The notes beneath the pieces are model-generated. The model had not been told where the DNA came from. It saw nothing but the letters and a program-made list of their open reading frames with translations, and ran no database searches. Positions 28,827 to 37,369 of a stretch of 64,000 nucleotides of DNA are shown here, in pieces. Numbering within the stretch: the first letter of the stretch is position 1; the number at the start of each line of letters is the position of its first letter. The stretch covers positions 124,001 to 188,000 of the forward strand of contig NZ_JAJGSX010000016.1 in assembly GCF_021245725.1 (NCBI RefSeq), given 5' to 3'. The position numbers and the translations under genes were made by a program. This DNA comes from Pseudonocardia sp. TRM90224. GTDB taxonomy: Bacteria > Actinomycetota > Actinomycetes > Mycobacteriales > Pseudonocardiaceae.

Positions 28827-30245
28827 GTGACAACTCAGCCGGCGCGACCCGGTCTGGTCCTCGCCGTGACGGCACTCGGCGCCTTCGTGGCGTTCCTCGA
28901 CGTCACGATCGTCAACATCGCCTTCCCGGCGATCACCAGTGAGTTCTCCGGCTCGTCGCTCGCCGACCTCTCGTGGGTGATCACGGCCTACAACATCGTC
29001 TTCGCGGCGTTGCTGATCCCGGCCGGGCGGCTCGCCGACCAGCTCGGCCACCGCAGGGTGTTCCTCGCCGGGCTCACGCTGTTCGGGCTCGCCTCCGCGG
29101 CGTGCGCGTGGGCGCCGAACGTTCCCGTGCTGGTCGCCGCGCGGGTGGTGCAGGCGGTGGCTGCTGCCGCGATCGCGCCGTCGTCGCTCGCCCTGCTCCT
29201 CCCGGCGTTCCCGCCCGAAAGGCGCGGCGCCGCCGTCGGGATGTGGGGCGCGACGAGCGCGGTTGCCGCCGCGACCGGCCCGGCGCTTGGTGGGCTGCTC
29301 GTCGACGCGCTCGGCTGGCGCTCGGTGTTCTTCGTGAACGTGCCGCTGGTGGTCGTGGTGGTGCTCGCGGGCAGGGTGTTGCTGACGGAGTCGCGCGACA
29401 GCCGGGCCGGTATCCCCGACCTCGTGAGCGTCGGGCTGCTCGGGCTCGGCGTGGCGATGCTCTCGCTGGGGATCGTGAACGGTGAGGGCGGCGCGTGGAC
29501 GTCGCTCGGGGTCGCGGGGCCCCTCGTGCTCGGCGTCGCGCTGCTCGGCGGGTTCGTGCTGCGCAGCATGCGGGTGTCGAACCCGCTCGTCGAACTCGGG
29601 CTGTTCCGGCTGCGCGCATTCGCCGGCGCGACGGTGGGCTACTTCGTGTTCTCCTCGGCGTTCTTCGCGCTGCTGCTGGCGAACGTGCTGTTCCTGACCG
29701 GCGTCTGGCAGGTCGACGTGCTGCTCGCCGGGCTCGCCGTGACGCCCGGACCGATCATGGCGGCCGTCTCGTCCGTCGTCGGCGGCCGGCTGGTCGACCG
29801 GTTCGGCCTGCGTGCCGTGGTGCTGCCGGGCGGCCTGCTCTTCGCGGCGGGCTGCACGATATTCGCGACCGCGATCGGCCCGGAGCCGCACTACCTCACG
29901 GCGTTCCTGCCGGCGACGCTGCTGACCGGGATCGGCGTCGGCAGCATCTTCTCCGGACTCAGTGCGGCCGCCGTCGCGCAGCTGCCGCCCGCCCGCTACG
30001 CGACGGGCAGCGCCGTCGGCAACTGCGCGCGCCAGATCGGCGCCGTGCTCGGCATCGCGCTGCTGCTCTCCTGGCTCGGCACAGCAGGCCCGGACGCCGA
30101 CGCCTTCCGCACCGCGTGGGCCGTCATGGCGTTGGGCGGGGTCGGGGCGGCGATCTGCGGCGTGGTCGTCGGCGCGGCACGGGCCGCCGTCACCCTCAGT
30201 AGCGCCCCCGCGCTGCGCGCGGGTTCAGGAAAGCCACTTTCCTGA
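28827..30245 (+). CDS. MFS transporter, DHA2 type; 3' end encoded by a repeat
   Basis: A 472-aa 14-helix exporter with 'FVAFLDVTIVNIAFPAI' in helix 1 and motif A 'AGRLADQLGHRRVFLAG'. Probably a drug or metabolite exporter under the divergent HxlR regulator. GTG 28827 lacks a ribosome site, and the preceding operator/promoter leaves little room for a leader. The last codons (SGKPLS) and the TGA come from a type C palindromic repeat, so the native C-terminus has been replaced or extended by repeat DNA. Confidence 0.9.
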   Translation: MTTQPARPGLVLAVTALGAFVAFLDVTIVNIAFPAITSEFSGSSLADLSWVITAYNIVFAALLIPAGRLADQLGHRRVFLAGLTLFGLASAACAWAPNVPVLVAARVVQAVAAAAIAPSSLALLLPAFPPERRGAAVGMWGATSAVAAATGPALGGLLVDALGWRSVFFVNVPLVVVVVLAGRVLLTESRDSRAGIPDLVSVGLLGLGVAMLSLGIVNGEGGAWTSLGVAGPLVLGVALLGGFVLRSMRVSNPLVELGLFRLRAFAGATVGYFVFSSAFFALLLANVLFLTGVWQVDVLLAGLAVTPGPIMAAVSSVVGGRLVDRFGLRAVVLPGGLLFAAGCTIFATAIGPEPHYLTAFLPATLLTGIGVGSIFSGLSAAAVAQLPPARYATGSAVGNCARQIGAVLGIALLLSWLGTAGPDADAFRTAWAVMALGGVGAAICGVVVGAARAAVTLSSAPALRAGSGKPLS

Positions 30246-30279
30246 ACCCACAGGACAGGAAAGTGGCTTTCCTGAACCT
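30222..30279. repeat. Type C palindromic repeat, copy 5
   Basis: Variant with GGTTCAGGAAAG arms in place of GGGCAGGAAAG; both ends changed together, so pairing is kept. It begins inside the plus-strand MFS coding sequence and ends 28 bp before the stop of the minus-strand MFS gene. Confidence 0.88.
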
Positions 30280-30307
30280 CCCCGCTCGCGGGGGCGGCTA
30301 CGGAAGG

Positions 30308-31765
30308 TCACGCGGCGCTGCGGGCGGCGGGGATGCCGGCGAGGGCGGGGTCGAGGGGCGAGCGGGGGGTGAGTGCCGCGATCACCCCGCCGCCGAGCGC
30401 GGCGACGGCGGCCGCCACGAACACCACCGTGTAGGCGCTCGCCGAGGGCAGGACGTGCCCGTCGACCTGCGTGACGAGCCCGCTCGCCACGGCCGCGACC
30501 ACCGCGCTGCAGGACGACGTCCCGAGCATCCGCATAAGGGTGTTGAGGCTGTTCGCCGCGGCGGTCTCGGTCGGCGGCACCGCGTCCATGATCAGCAGCG
30601 GCAGCGCGGAGTACGAGAGCGCCGCGCCGATCGCCGAGACCGATGCCGCCAGCATCACCAGCGGCACCGACGCAGGCAGCAGCGACATCGACACGTTGCC
30701 GACGGTCAGCACGGCCGTGCCGGTGACGAGCGTCGTGCGCGCGCCCCATCGCCGCGACACCCGCGCCGAGACCGGGGAGAAGATCGTCATCGCGCCGCCG
30801 GTCGGCAGCATCACGATGCCCGCGACCAGCAGCGACAGCCCGAACCCGTACCCGGTGGCGATCGGCGCCTGCAGGATCTGCGTCGTCACGAGGAAGCCCG
30901 CGAACATGCCGAAGCCGATCAGCACCGACGCGATGTTCGTCCAGAGCACCGCGGGCCGCGCGGTGACCCGCAGGTCGACCAGCGGCGATCGCGTCCGCAG
31001 TTCGTAGCGCCCCCACGCCGCGAACAGGACACCGGCCGCCACGAACAGACCGATCACGAGCGTGCTGCCCCAGCCCCACTCGTTGCCCTTCGAGACGGCC
31101 AGCAGCAGGCACACGAGCGCGGCACCGAGCCCGGCGGCGCCGAGCACGTCGAACCGGCCCCCCGAGCGCAGCGACGACTCCTTGACCAGCCGGAACACCA
31201 GCGTGATCTGGACGATGCCCAGCACGGCCGCGCCGGCGAACAGCCACCGCCAGCTCGCGTGCTGCGCCACGAGCCCCGTCACCGGCAACCCGACGGCGCC
31301 GCCGATCCCCAGCGACGAGCTCATGAGCGCGATCCCGCTGCCCACCCGGCCCGCCGGGAGGATCTCGCGCATGATGCTGATCCCCAGCGGCACGACGCCG
31401 AGAGAGGCGCCCTGGAGCACCCGGGCGACGATGAGTACCCCGATGTCCGGCGATGCTGCGCCCAGCGCCGAGCCGACGGCGACCAGCCCGAGCGCGACGA
31501 GCAGCATGCGCCTCTTGCCGTACATGTCGCCGAGGCGCCCCAGCATCGGCGCGCAGACGGCGCCGGCCACGAGCGTCGCGGTGACCAGCCACGCGACCGT
31601 GGCGGTCGACGCCGAGAGCAGTTGGGGGAACTGCGGGAGCAGCGGGACGACCATGGTCTGGTTCAGCGAGACGCCGAGCCCGCACGATGCCAGCACGGTG
31701 ATGACGAGCGCGGGACGGGGAGCGGGGTCGGCCACCCGATCAGGTGACCACGCGGTAGTTGCCAT
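30308..31765 (-). CDS. MFS transporter
   Basis: A 485-aa multi-helix facilitator. The helix-1 region reads 'GLGVSLNQTMVVPLLPQFP' and motif A is 'LGRLGDMYGKRRMLL', followed by 'RVLQGASLGVVPLGISIMRE'. The pattern resembles 14-helix DHA2-type exporters, though the helix-1 motif differs from its two relatives upstream. ATG 31765 lies within an inverted repeat TTGCCA-T-TGGCAA that could be an operator. No regulator gene adjoins it; the divergent neighbour is phosphofructokinase. Substrate unknown. Confidence 0.87.
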   Translation of the reverse strand: MATTAWSPDRVADPAPRPALVITVLASCGLGVSLNQTMVVPLLPQFPQLLSASTATVAWLVTATLVAGAVCAPMLGRLGDMYGKRRMLLVALGLVAVGSALGAASPDIGVLIVARVLQGASLGVVPLGISIMREILPAGRVGSGIALMSSSLGIGGAVGLPVTGLVAQHASWRWLFAGAAVLGIVQITLVFRLVKESSLRSGGRFDVLGAAGLGAALVCLLLAVSKGNEWGWGSTLVIGLFVAAGVLFAAWGRYELRTRSPLVDLRVTARPAVLWTNIASVLIGFGMFAGFLVTTQILQAPIATGYGFGLSLLVAGIVMLPTGGAMTIFSPVSARVSRRWGARTTLVTGTAVLTVGNVSMSLLPASVPLVMLAASVSAIGAALSYSALPLLIMDAVPPTETAAANSLNTLMRMLGTSSCSAVVAAVASGLVTQVDGHVLPSASAYTVVFVAAAVAALGGGVIAALTPRSPLDPALAGIPAARSAA

Positions 31766-31900
31766 TGGCAAGTTCGTAAAGGCACGCCCTGGGCTGTTCA
31801 GGTCGCCCGGCGAATTGCATACTGGAACGGTCAAGTGCCATCGACCCCAACGGTGTGGGGTGGCTTTCGCGCAGTTCAGAGCCGAAGTTGGAGCGCTGTC

Positions 31901-33286
31901 GTGAGCTTCGCTCTCGGGGACCCCACCACGGGTGACGACCACGGCAACGTGGTGGCGCTGCCCCGTTCCCAGCCCTCTCCCGACCTCACCATCACCTCGC
32001 TCGGGCCGTGCCGCATCGAGTCGCCGATGAGCCCGCTGCTCGATGCCCGCGGGACCAGCGAGCACTACGTCGACGAGCACGACCGCGTGCTCCTCGACGA
32101 CACGCTGGCCGGGATCTCCTCCCGCGGCGTCCCGCCGAGCGAGCTGCCGGGCATGGAACCGTGCGGCCCTCGCCGGAAGATCTTCTTCGACCCGGCGAAG
32201 ACGCGTGCCGCGATCGTCACGTGCGGTGGGCTGTGTCCCGGCCTCAACGACGTGATCGCCGGGCTCGTCCGCACGTTGACCTACCACTACCGGGTGCGCC
32301 GCGTGATCGGTATCCGCAACGGTTACCAGGGGTTCGTCGCCGGTTACGGGCACGACGTCGTCGAGCTGACCCCCGAGTCGGTGCGCGACATCGCCACCGA
32401 CGGCGGCACCGTGCTCGGCACGTCACGCGGCCCGCAGGACCCCGACGAGATCGTCGACTGCCTCGAACGCCTGCACGTCAACGTCCTGTTCGTGGTCGGC
32501 GGCGACGGGTCGATGCGCGGCGCGATGCAGATCGCGGAGACGGTCGCGCAGCGCGGGCTGTTCATCGCGGTCGTCGGCGTCCCGAAGACGATCGACAACG
32601 ACATCCCATACATCGACCAGAGCTTCGGCTTCCAGACCGCCTTCAGCCACGCGAGCGACGCGATCAGGGCGGCGCAGGTCGAGGCGAAGTCGACCGCGAA
32701 CGGCATCGGTCTGGTGAAGCTGATGGGTCGGCACTCCGGCTTCATCGCAAGCTACGCCGCCCTCGCCCGGTCCGGCGCCGACGTGGTGCTCATCCCCGAG
32801 GTCCCGTTCGCGTTGGAAGGGGAGGGCGGGCTGCTCGCGCACCTGCGGCGGCGGGTCACCGAGCGCGGGCACGCCGTCGTCGTCGCTGCCGAAGGCGCGG
32901 GCCAGGAGTTGCTGGCGAGCTCCGAGGGCCACGACGCCTCCGGCAACACGAGGCTCCAGGACATCGGGCCGTACCTGCGGCGCCGGATCGGCGACCACTT
33001 CGCCGACGCCGGCATCGAGACCTCGATCCGCTACATCGACCCCAGCTACGCCATCCGCAGCGTGCCGGCCAACCCCTACGACAGCGTCTACTGCGTGCGG
33101 CTCTCGCAGGCGGCGGTGCACGCCGCGATGTCGGGGCGCACCCAGATGGTCGTGGGCCGCTACCGCCGCCGGTTCGTCCACGTCCCGATGGCTGCGGCGG
33201 TGAGCCGGCGCAACCAGGTCGACCCGCACGGCGACCTGTGGCTGGCGGTGCTGGAGTCGACGGGACAGCCGGTCCGGTTCGTCTGA
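31901..33286 (+). CDS. ATP-dependent 6-phosphofructokinase (long, clade X-like)
   Basis: Phosphofructokinase of 461 aa, longer than the ~320-aa E. coli type and similar to plant/spirochaete-like long enzymes. The phosphate loop is 'GGLCPG' near residue 108, the nucleotide site 'GGDGS' near 200 and the catalytic 'PKTIDND' near 227. Gly in GGDG predicts ATP rather than pyrophosphate use, while Lys in PKTIDND is the combination known in this clade. GTG 31901 has GGAG seven bases upstream. It phosphorylates fructose 6-phosphate in glycolysis. Not in an operon. Confidence 0.93.
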   Translation: MSFALGDPTTGDDHGNVVALPRSQPSPDLTITSLGPCRIESPMSPLLDARGTSEHYVDEHDRVLLDDTLAGISSRGVPPSELPGMEPCGPRRKIFFDPAKTRAAIVTCGGLCPGLNDVIAGLVRTLTYHYRVRRVIGIRNGYQGFVAGYGHDVVELTPESVRDIATDGGTVLGTSRGPQDPDEIVDCLERLHVNVLFVVGGDGSMRGAMQIAETVAQRGLFIAVVGVPKTIDNDIPYIDQSFGFQTAFSHASDAIRAAQVEAKSTANGIGLVKLMGRHSGFIASYAALARSGADVVLIPEVPFALEGEGGLLAHLRRRVTERGHAVVVAAEGAGQELLASSEGHDASGNTRLQDIGPYLRRRIGDHFADAGIETSIRYIDPSYAIRSVPANPYDSVYCVRLSQAAVHAAMSGRTQMVVGRYRRRFVHVPMAAAVSRRNQVDPHGDLWLAVLESTGQPVRFV

Positions 33287-33335
33287 CGCGAATTCGAACC
33301 ATATTTCTGCTTTATCGAAATTGCCGCTGCAGATC

Positions 33336-33363
33336 TTGCGTGGTCGATGATGATCGCTATAGT
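33336..33363 (+). promoter_or_regulatory. Sigma-70-like promoter of the small secreted protein gene
   Basis: A -35 TTGCGT (33336-33341) and -10 TATAGT (33358-33363) are separated by 16 bp in an unusually A/T-rich stretch. Transcription would start near 33370, leaving a ~35-nt leader before GTG 33406. Confidence 0.55.
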
Positions 33364-33405
33364 CCGACCGAGTTGGTCTTTCAGCTGATCTCGGGGGGAA
33401 TGCAC

Positions 33406-33786
33406 GTGAAGTTCCGTGTTGTCGCTGTGCTGGCCAGTTGTGCCGCCGTCATGGCATTGACCGTGGGGCCCGCTTCCGCGGATCCGACGCATTGCAGTCC
33501 CAGCGTCAAGGAGAAGGTTCGCGACTACCGAGGCGCCAACCTGGCCCTCCGCCGCTGCCCGTCCGACCTCGCCGACCACTACTCGTACTTCGCGGTCATG
33601 AACGACGTGCCGGTCGGCAGCTACGTCCACCTGTACTACGTCGACGGCAGGGGTCAGGTCCCCGGCGCCGTCGACGGGCCGAGCGACGAGTGGGCGCACG
33701 AGGAGACCGATCCGACCTATGGCAGGCTCGGCGAGCTGAAGGCCTGCGTGACGATGGGCGACGACGGCGAGTTCTGGTGCGCCTGA
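33406..33786 (+). CDS. Small secreted Cys-containing protein, unknown function
   Basis: A 126-aa secreted protein. A signal peptide (KFRVVAVLASCAAVMAL) ends at a likely ASA cleavage site, giving a mature domain of ~100 residues with four Cys (THC, RRC, KAC and FWC), which may form two disulfides. It is rich in Asp and Tyr. No family is recognised. GTG 33406 is preferred because GGGGGGA lies six bases upstream; ATG 33400 directly abuts that site. It has its own promoter. Confidence 0.75.
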   Translation: MKFRVVAVLASCAAVMALTVGPASADPTHCSPSVKEKVRDYRGANLALRRCPSDLADHYSYFAVMNDVPVGSYVHLYYVDGRGQVPGAVDGPSDEWAHEETDPTYGRLGELKACVTMGDDGEFWCA

Positions 33787-33810
33787 ACCTCGAAGCCGCC
33801 GGCTGAGCCC

Positions 33811-33881
33811 GAAACTTCCCCACTGTTTTGGGCACTTGCGCGCGATTTCGGCGCGCATCCACCCAAAACGGTGGGGAAGTT
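33811..33881. repeat. Type B hairpin repeat, copy 2
   Basis: Outer arms CCCCACTGTTTTGGG and CCCAAAACGGTGGGG (one G-T wobble) with inner stem TGCGCGC/GCGCGCA. It directly abuts the stop codon of the minus-strand acyl-CoA dehydrogenase and lies 24 bp after the plus-strand gene end. Confidence 0.87.
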
Positions 33882-35033
33882 CTACAGCCCCATCGAGCGC
33901 CCGATGACCTCTTTCATGATCTCGGTCGTGCCACCGTAGATACGGGTGATGCGCGCGTCGGCGTAGGCGCGGGCGATCGGGTACTCGTTCATGTACCCGT
34001 ACCCGCCGTGCAGCTGCAGGCACTTGTCGACGACCTTGCCCTGCAGTTCGGTGCACCACCACTTCGCCTTCGAGGCGTCGACGGCGGTGAGCTCGCCGGC
34101 GTCGAGGGCCCGGATGCAGTCGTCGGTGTAGTGCTCGGCGATGTCGATCTCGGTGGCCAGCTCGGCGAGCACGAACTTCGAGTTCTGGAACGAGCCGATC
34201 GGCTTCCCGAACGCCTTCCGCTCCTTGACGTAATCGAGCGTCATGTCCAGCGCGGTGCGCGCCGCGGCGACCGCGGAGACGGCGATGGACAGCCGTTCCT
34301 GCGGCAGCTTCGTCACCAGCTGCGTGAAGCCGTGCCCCTCCTCGGAGCCGAGCAGGTTCGCCACCGGCACCCTGACGTCGGTGAACGACAGCTCGGCGGT
34401 GTCCTGCGCGTGCTGGCCGAGCTTGTCGAGGTTGCGCCCCCGTTCGAAACCGGGCATCCCGCGCTCGACCACGAGCAGGCTCATGCCCTTGTGCTTCTCC
34501 GCGGGGTCGGTCTTGACCGCGGTGATCACCAGGTCGGCGTTGATGCCGTTGGTGATGAACGTCTTCGCGCCGTTGACGACGTAGATGTCGCCGTCGCGGC
34601 GTGCGGTCGTGCTCATCGACGCGAGGTCGGAGCCGATGCCCGGTTCCGTCATCGCGATCGCCGTGATCAGCTCGCCGGACGCGATGCCGGGCAGCCAGCG
34701 TTGCCGCTGCTCATCCGAGCAGTAGGCCATGAAGTACGGCAGGCAGATGTCGTTGTGCAGGGTCAGGCCGAGGCCGGCAGCGGCCGCGTTGGCCCGCATG
34801 ACCTCCTCGGCGATCACCGCGTTGAACCGGAAGTCGCGCACCCCGCCGCCGCCGAGCTCCTCGGGGATCTCCATCCCGAGGAAGCCGGACTTCCCGGCGG
34901 TCGCGAACAGCTCGCGCGGCACGATCCCGGCGGCGTCCCACTCGTCGACATGCGGGACGACCTCGGCTTCGAGGAACCTCCGGAACGAGTCCCGGAACGC
35001 TTCGTGATCATCTTCGAACAGCGAGCGACGCAT
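33882..35033 (-). CDS. Acyl-CoA dehydrogenase
   Basis: Flavoenzyme of 383 aa carrying out alpha,beta-dehydrogenation of an acyl-CoA. It has the full family layout: 'RRSLFEDDHEAFRDSFRRFL' start, flavin-contact 'AMTEPGIGSDLASM', 'KTFITNGINADLVI', 'QRQAFGK'-type 'ERKAFGKPIGSFQNSKF', and the C-terminal 'QLHGGYGYMNEYPIARAYADARI' with IYGGTTEI. Gly instead of Glu in IYGGT points to the long-chain/isovaleryl-type arrangement, in which the base lies on another helix. A tandem ACGTTAGCGT/ACGTTAACGT site upstream suggests TetR-type regulation. Confidence 0.93.
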   Translation of the reverse strand: MRRSLFEDDHEAFRDSFRRFLEAEVVPHVDEWDAAGIVPRELFATAGKSGFLGMEIPEELGGGGVRDFRFNAVIAEEVMRANAAAAGLGLTLHNDICLPYFMAYCSDEQRQRWLPGIASGELITAIAMTEPGIGSDLASMSTTARRDGDIYVVNGAKTFITNGINADLVITAVKTDPAEKHKGMSLLVVERGMPGFERGRNLDKLGQHAQDTAELSFTDVRVPVANLLGSEEGHGFTQLVTKLPQERLSIAVSAVAAARTALDMTLDYVKERKAFGKPIGSFQNSKFVLAELATEIDIAEHYTDDCIRALDAGELTAVDASKAKWWCTELQGKVVDKCLQLHGGYGYMNEYPIARAYADARITRIYGGTTEIMKEVIGRSMGL

Positions 35034-35040
35034 GCCGTGG

Positions 35041-35060
35041 ACGTTAGCGTACGTTAACGT
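35041..35060. promoter_or_regulatory. Tandem operator-like site upstream of acyl-CoA dehydrogenase
   Basis: The perfect palindrome ACGTTAACGT (35051-35060) is directly preceded by its one-mismatch copy ACGTTAGCGT. It lies 8-27 bp upstream of the start codon at 35033. TetR-family regulators of fatty-acid genes use similar TTAAC-type sites, but no such regulator is encoded in this window. Confidence 0.5.
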
Positions 35061-35087
35061 CGCTGCGCGACGCGCTGTGACGACCGA

Positions 35088-35157
35088 CCTCCCCACCGTT
35101 TTGCCAACCTGCACGCCGTCCGGCCTGTGCAGGTTGGCAAAACGGTGGGCAAGTTCG
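35088..35157. repeat. Type A hairpin repeat, copy 3
   Basis: Arms CCCCACCGTTTTGCCAACC and GGTTGGCAAAACGGTGGG, centre GTGCA. It ends two bases before the stop of the FadE34-like gene and lies upstream of the preceding dehydrogenase gene's operator. Confidence 0.85.
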
Positions 35158-35159
35158 GG

Positions 35160-37298
35160 TCAGTTGATCAGCGGGTCGCGCGGCAGGCCGAGGATGCGCT
35201 CCGCGACCTGGTTGCGGGCGATCTCCGACGTGCCGCCCGCGATCGTGAGGCAGCGCGACCAGAGGTACGAGCGCATCACCAGCTCGTTCCCGCCGCTGAC
35301 GGCCGCGGCGCCGGCGAGCCGGACGCCGAGCCCGGCCACCCGCTGCGCGTGCTCGCTGGAGAAGAGCTTCGAGAGGTTGCCCTCCGGGCCCGGCTCGTTG
35401 CCGCCGACCGCCCGCGCGGCCTGGCGCAGCAGCATGAGCCGCATCGCCAGCTCGTCGACGATCAGCGTGCCCACCTCCCGCTCTGCGGCCGCCGGGTCGG
35501 CCGCGGCGGCAGCGAGCGGCAGCAGGTCCCGTGCCCGGATCGGCAACGCCCCCGCCGTGCCGCCGCCGATGGAGACCCGCTCGTTGCCCAGCGTCGCGCG
35601 CGCGACCCGCCAGCCCTGCCCGACCTCGCCGACGACGTCCTCGTCGGGCACGAACACGTCATCGAAGAACACCTCGTTGAACAGCGCGTCGCCGGTGAGC
35701 TCGCGCAGCGGCCGCACGTCGACGCCCTCCGCCCGCAGATCGATCGCCATCATCGTGATGCCCGAGTGCTTCGTGCCGGACGAGTCGGTGCGCACGGTCG
35801 CGAAGCCCCAGTCGGACCGGTGCGCGCGGGTCGTCCACACCTTCTGCCCGGTGACCCGCCAGCCGCCGTCGACCCTGGTGCCGCGCGTCGAGATCGCGGC
35901 GGCGTCGGAGCCCGCGCCGGGCTCGGAGAAGAGCTGGCACCACTCGATCCCGCCGAGCAGGGTCGGGCGCACCCACCGTTCCAACTGCTCGGGGGACCCG
36001 CGCTGGCTGATCGTCTGGATCACCCACGCGGTGATGCCGAGGTTGGGCACGTCGACGCCGCGGAATTCCTCCTCGATCACCAGCTGCTCCGCGGCGGAGG
36101 CCGATCGGCCCCACGGCGGCGGCCAGTGCGGCACCAGGTACCCGGCCTCGACGAGCGCCGCCCGCCTGGCCGCGGCGTCCTTGCCGGCGAGCGAGGCGAC
36201 GAACGCCCGTGCGTCGGCCCGGTAGTCCTCGGCCTCCGGTGGGAGGTCGAGGTCGGGCGTCCGCTTGACGCCGGCGCCCACCAGCGTCGCGACGTCGCGC
36301 TCGGCGTCGCCCGCCCGCGCGACGAACGCCGAGAGCGTCAACGCACGCCGCAGGTAGAGGTGTGCGTCGTGCTCCCACGTGAAGCCGATGCCGCCGTGCA
36401 GCTGGATGTTCATCTCGGCGGCGCGGACGCCGGCGGGGACGGCCCGCGCGGCGGCGACCGCTGCCGCGAGGTCCGCCTCGGGGCTGCCGGCTCCCGCGCG
36501 GGCGGCGTCCCAGGCTGCAGCGGTCGCCAGCTCGGCGTCGAGCAGGAGGTTCGCGCAATGGTGCTTGACGGCCTGGAACGTGCCGATCGTGCGGCCGAAC
36601 TGCTGGCGCTCCTTGGCGTAGGCGAGCGCCATGTCGAGGCACGCGTGCGCGCTCCCGGACGCTTCGGTCGCCGCGAGCGTCCTGGCCAGCCGGCGTGCGA
36701 CGGCCGCGGCACCGGGGATCGTCGCCAGTGCGGCGGACGCCTCGGCGGTCACCGCGACCGGTCGGCGCGTCGGGTCGAGCGGGTTCGCCGCCGCCTGCCG
36801 CAGCACCGCCGCCTCGAAGACCAGCATGTCGTCGCCGGCGGCCAGCAGGATGACGTCGGCAAGGCCGCCGCCGAGCACGAGATCGTCCTGCACGGTGGCG
36901 CCGTCGAGCGTTGCGCGCAGGCCGACAGCGCCGATCCGCGACCCGTCGGCGAGCCCCGGCAACAGCGCCGCGGCCACCTCGGCCGATGCCGATTCGGCGA
37001 TCACCGCGGACGCGAGCACGGTCGGGAGGAACGGCCCGGGCGCGACCACTCGGCCCAGCTCCTCGAGCACGACGGCGAGCTCGGGGATCCCGGCGCCCTC
37101 CCCGCCGTGCTCCTCGGGAACGTGCAGCCCGAGCCAGCCGAGCGAGGCCAGCTCCTTCCAGAAGGCGGGCAGCGTCTCGGCGGCAGGCGTGCCGGCGCGG
37201 TCGGGGAGGAGCTCGCGGGCCGCCGTCCGCTTCCCGGAGAGGAAGGAGCGCGCCACCTCGGCGAGAGTCCGGTGGTCGTCGCTGATCGCCAGAACCAT
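35160..37298 (-). CDS. Fused two-domain acyl-CoA dehydrogenase (FadE34-like)
   Basis: A 712-aa protein with two acyl-CoA dehydrogenase domains in tandem. The first (~1-330) opens 'ISDDHRTLAEVARSFLSG' and has 'ERQQFGRTIGTFQAVKHHCA'; the second (~345-712) has the intact flavin motif 'SEPGAGSDAAAISTRG', 'GQKVWTTRAH' and a C-terminal 'IAGGTSEIARNQVAERILGL'. Length and layout match mycobacterial FadE34, which acts on C24 steroid side-chain CoA esters. Such fusions mimic the alpha2beta2 steroid enzymes. The substrate here is only inferred to be bulky or steroid-like. Divergent from a MarR gene. Confidence 0.87.
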   Translation of the reverse strand: MVLAISDDHRTLAEVARSFLSGKRTAARELLPDRAGTPAAETLPAFWKELASLGWLGLHVPEEHGGEGAGIPELAVVLEELGRVVAPGPFLPTVLASAVIAESASAEVAAALLPGLADGSRIGAVGLRATLDGATVQDDLVLGGGLADVILLAAGDDMLVFEAAVLRQAAANPLDPTRRPVAVTAEASAALATIPGAAAVARRLARTLAATEASGSAHACLDMALAYAKERQQFGRTIGTFQAVKHHCANLLLDAELATAAAWDAARAGAGSPEADLAAAVAAARAVPAGVRAAEMNIQLHGGIGFTWEHDAHLYLRRALTLSAFVARAGDAERDVATLVGAGVKRTPDLDLPPEAEDYRADARAFVASLAGKDAAARRAALVEAGYLVPHWPPPWGRSASAAEQLVIEEEFRGVDVPNLGITAWVIQTISQRGSPEQLERWVRPTLLGGIEWCQLFSEPGAGSDAAAISTRGTRVDGGWRVTGQKVWTTRAHRSDWGFATVRTDSSGTKHSGITMMAIDLRAEGVDVRPLRELTGDALFNEVFFDDVFVPDEDVVGEVGQGWRVARATLGNERVSIGGGTAGALPIRARDLLPLAAAAADPAAAEREVGTLIVDELAMRLMLLRQAARAVGGNEPGPEGNLSKLFSSEHAQRVAGLGVRLAGAAAVSGGNELVMRSYLWSRCLTIAGGTSEIARNQVAERILGLPRDPLIN

Positions 37299-37347
37299 GT
37301 TCTGAGATTAGCCCGTCCATCGTTCTGCGACGAGACGATCCCGCTCT

Positions 37348-37361
37348 GAACAGTTGGTATC
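37348..37361. promoter_or_regulatory. Operator half-site upstream of marR
   Basis: GAACAGTTGGTATC, nine bases before the MarR start, resembles the GAACAGAACTATC half of the dyad upstream of the following MFS gene (37871-37884). This would allow the regulator to bind both its own promoter and the exporter's. Confidence 0.4.
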
Positions 37362-37369
37362 CTGACCTA

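Noticed and set aside
30263-31747. 494-codon plus-strand frame opposite the MFS gene
   Set aside because: Antisense shadow rich in Arg/His/Gly/Asp; the minus-strand frame shows clear transporter helices and motifs.
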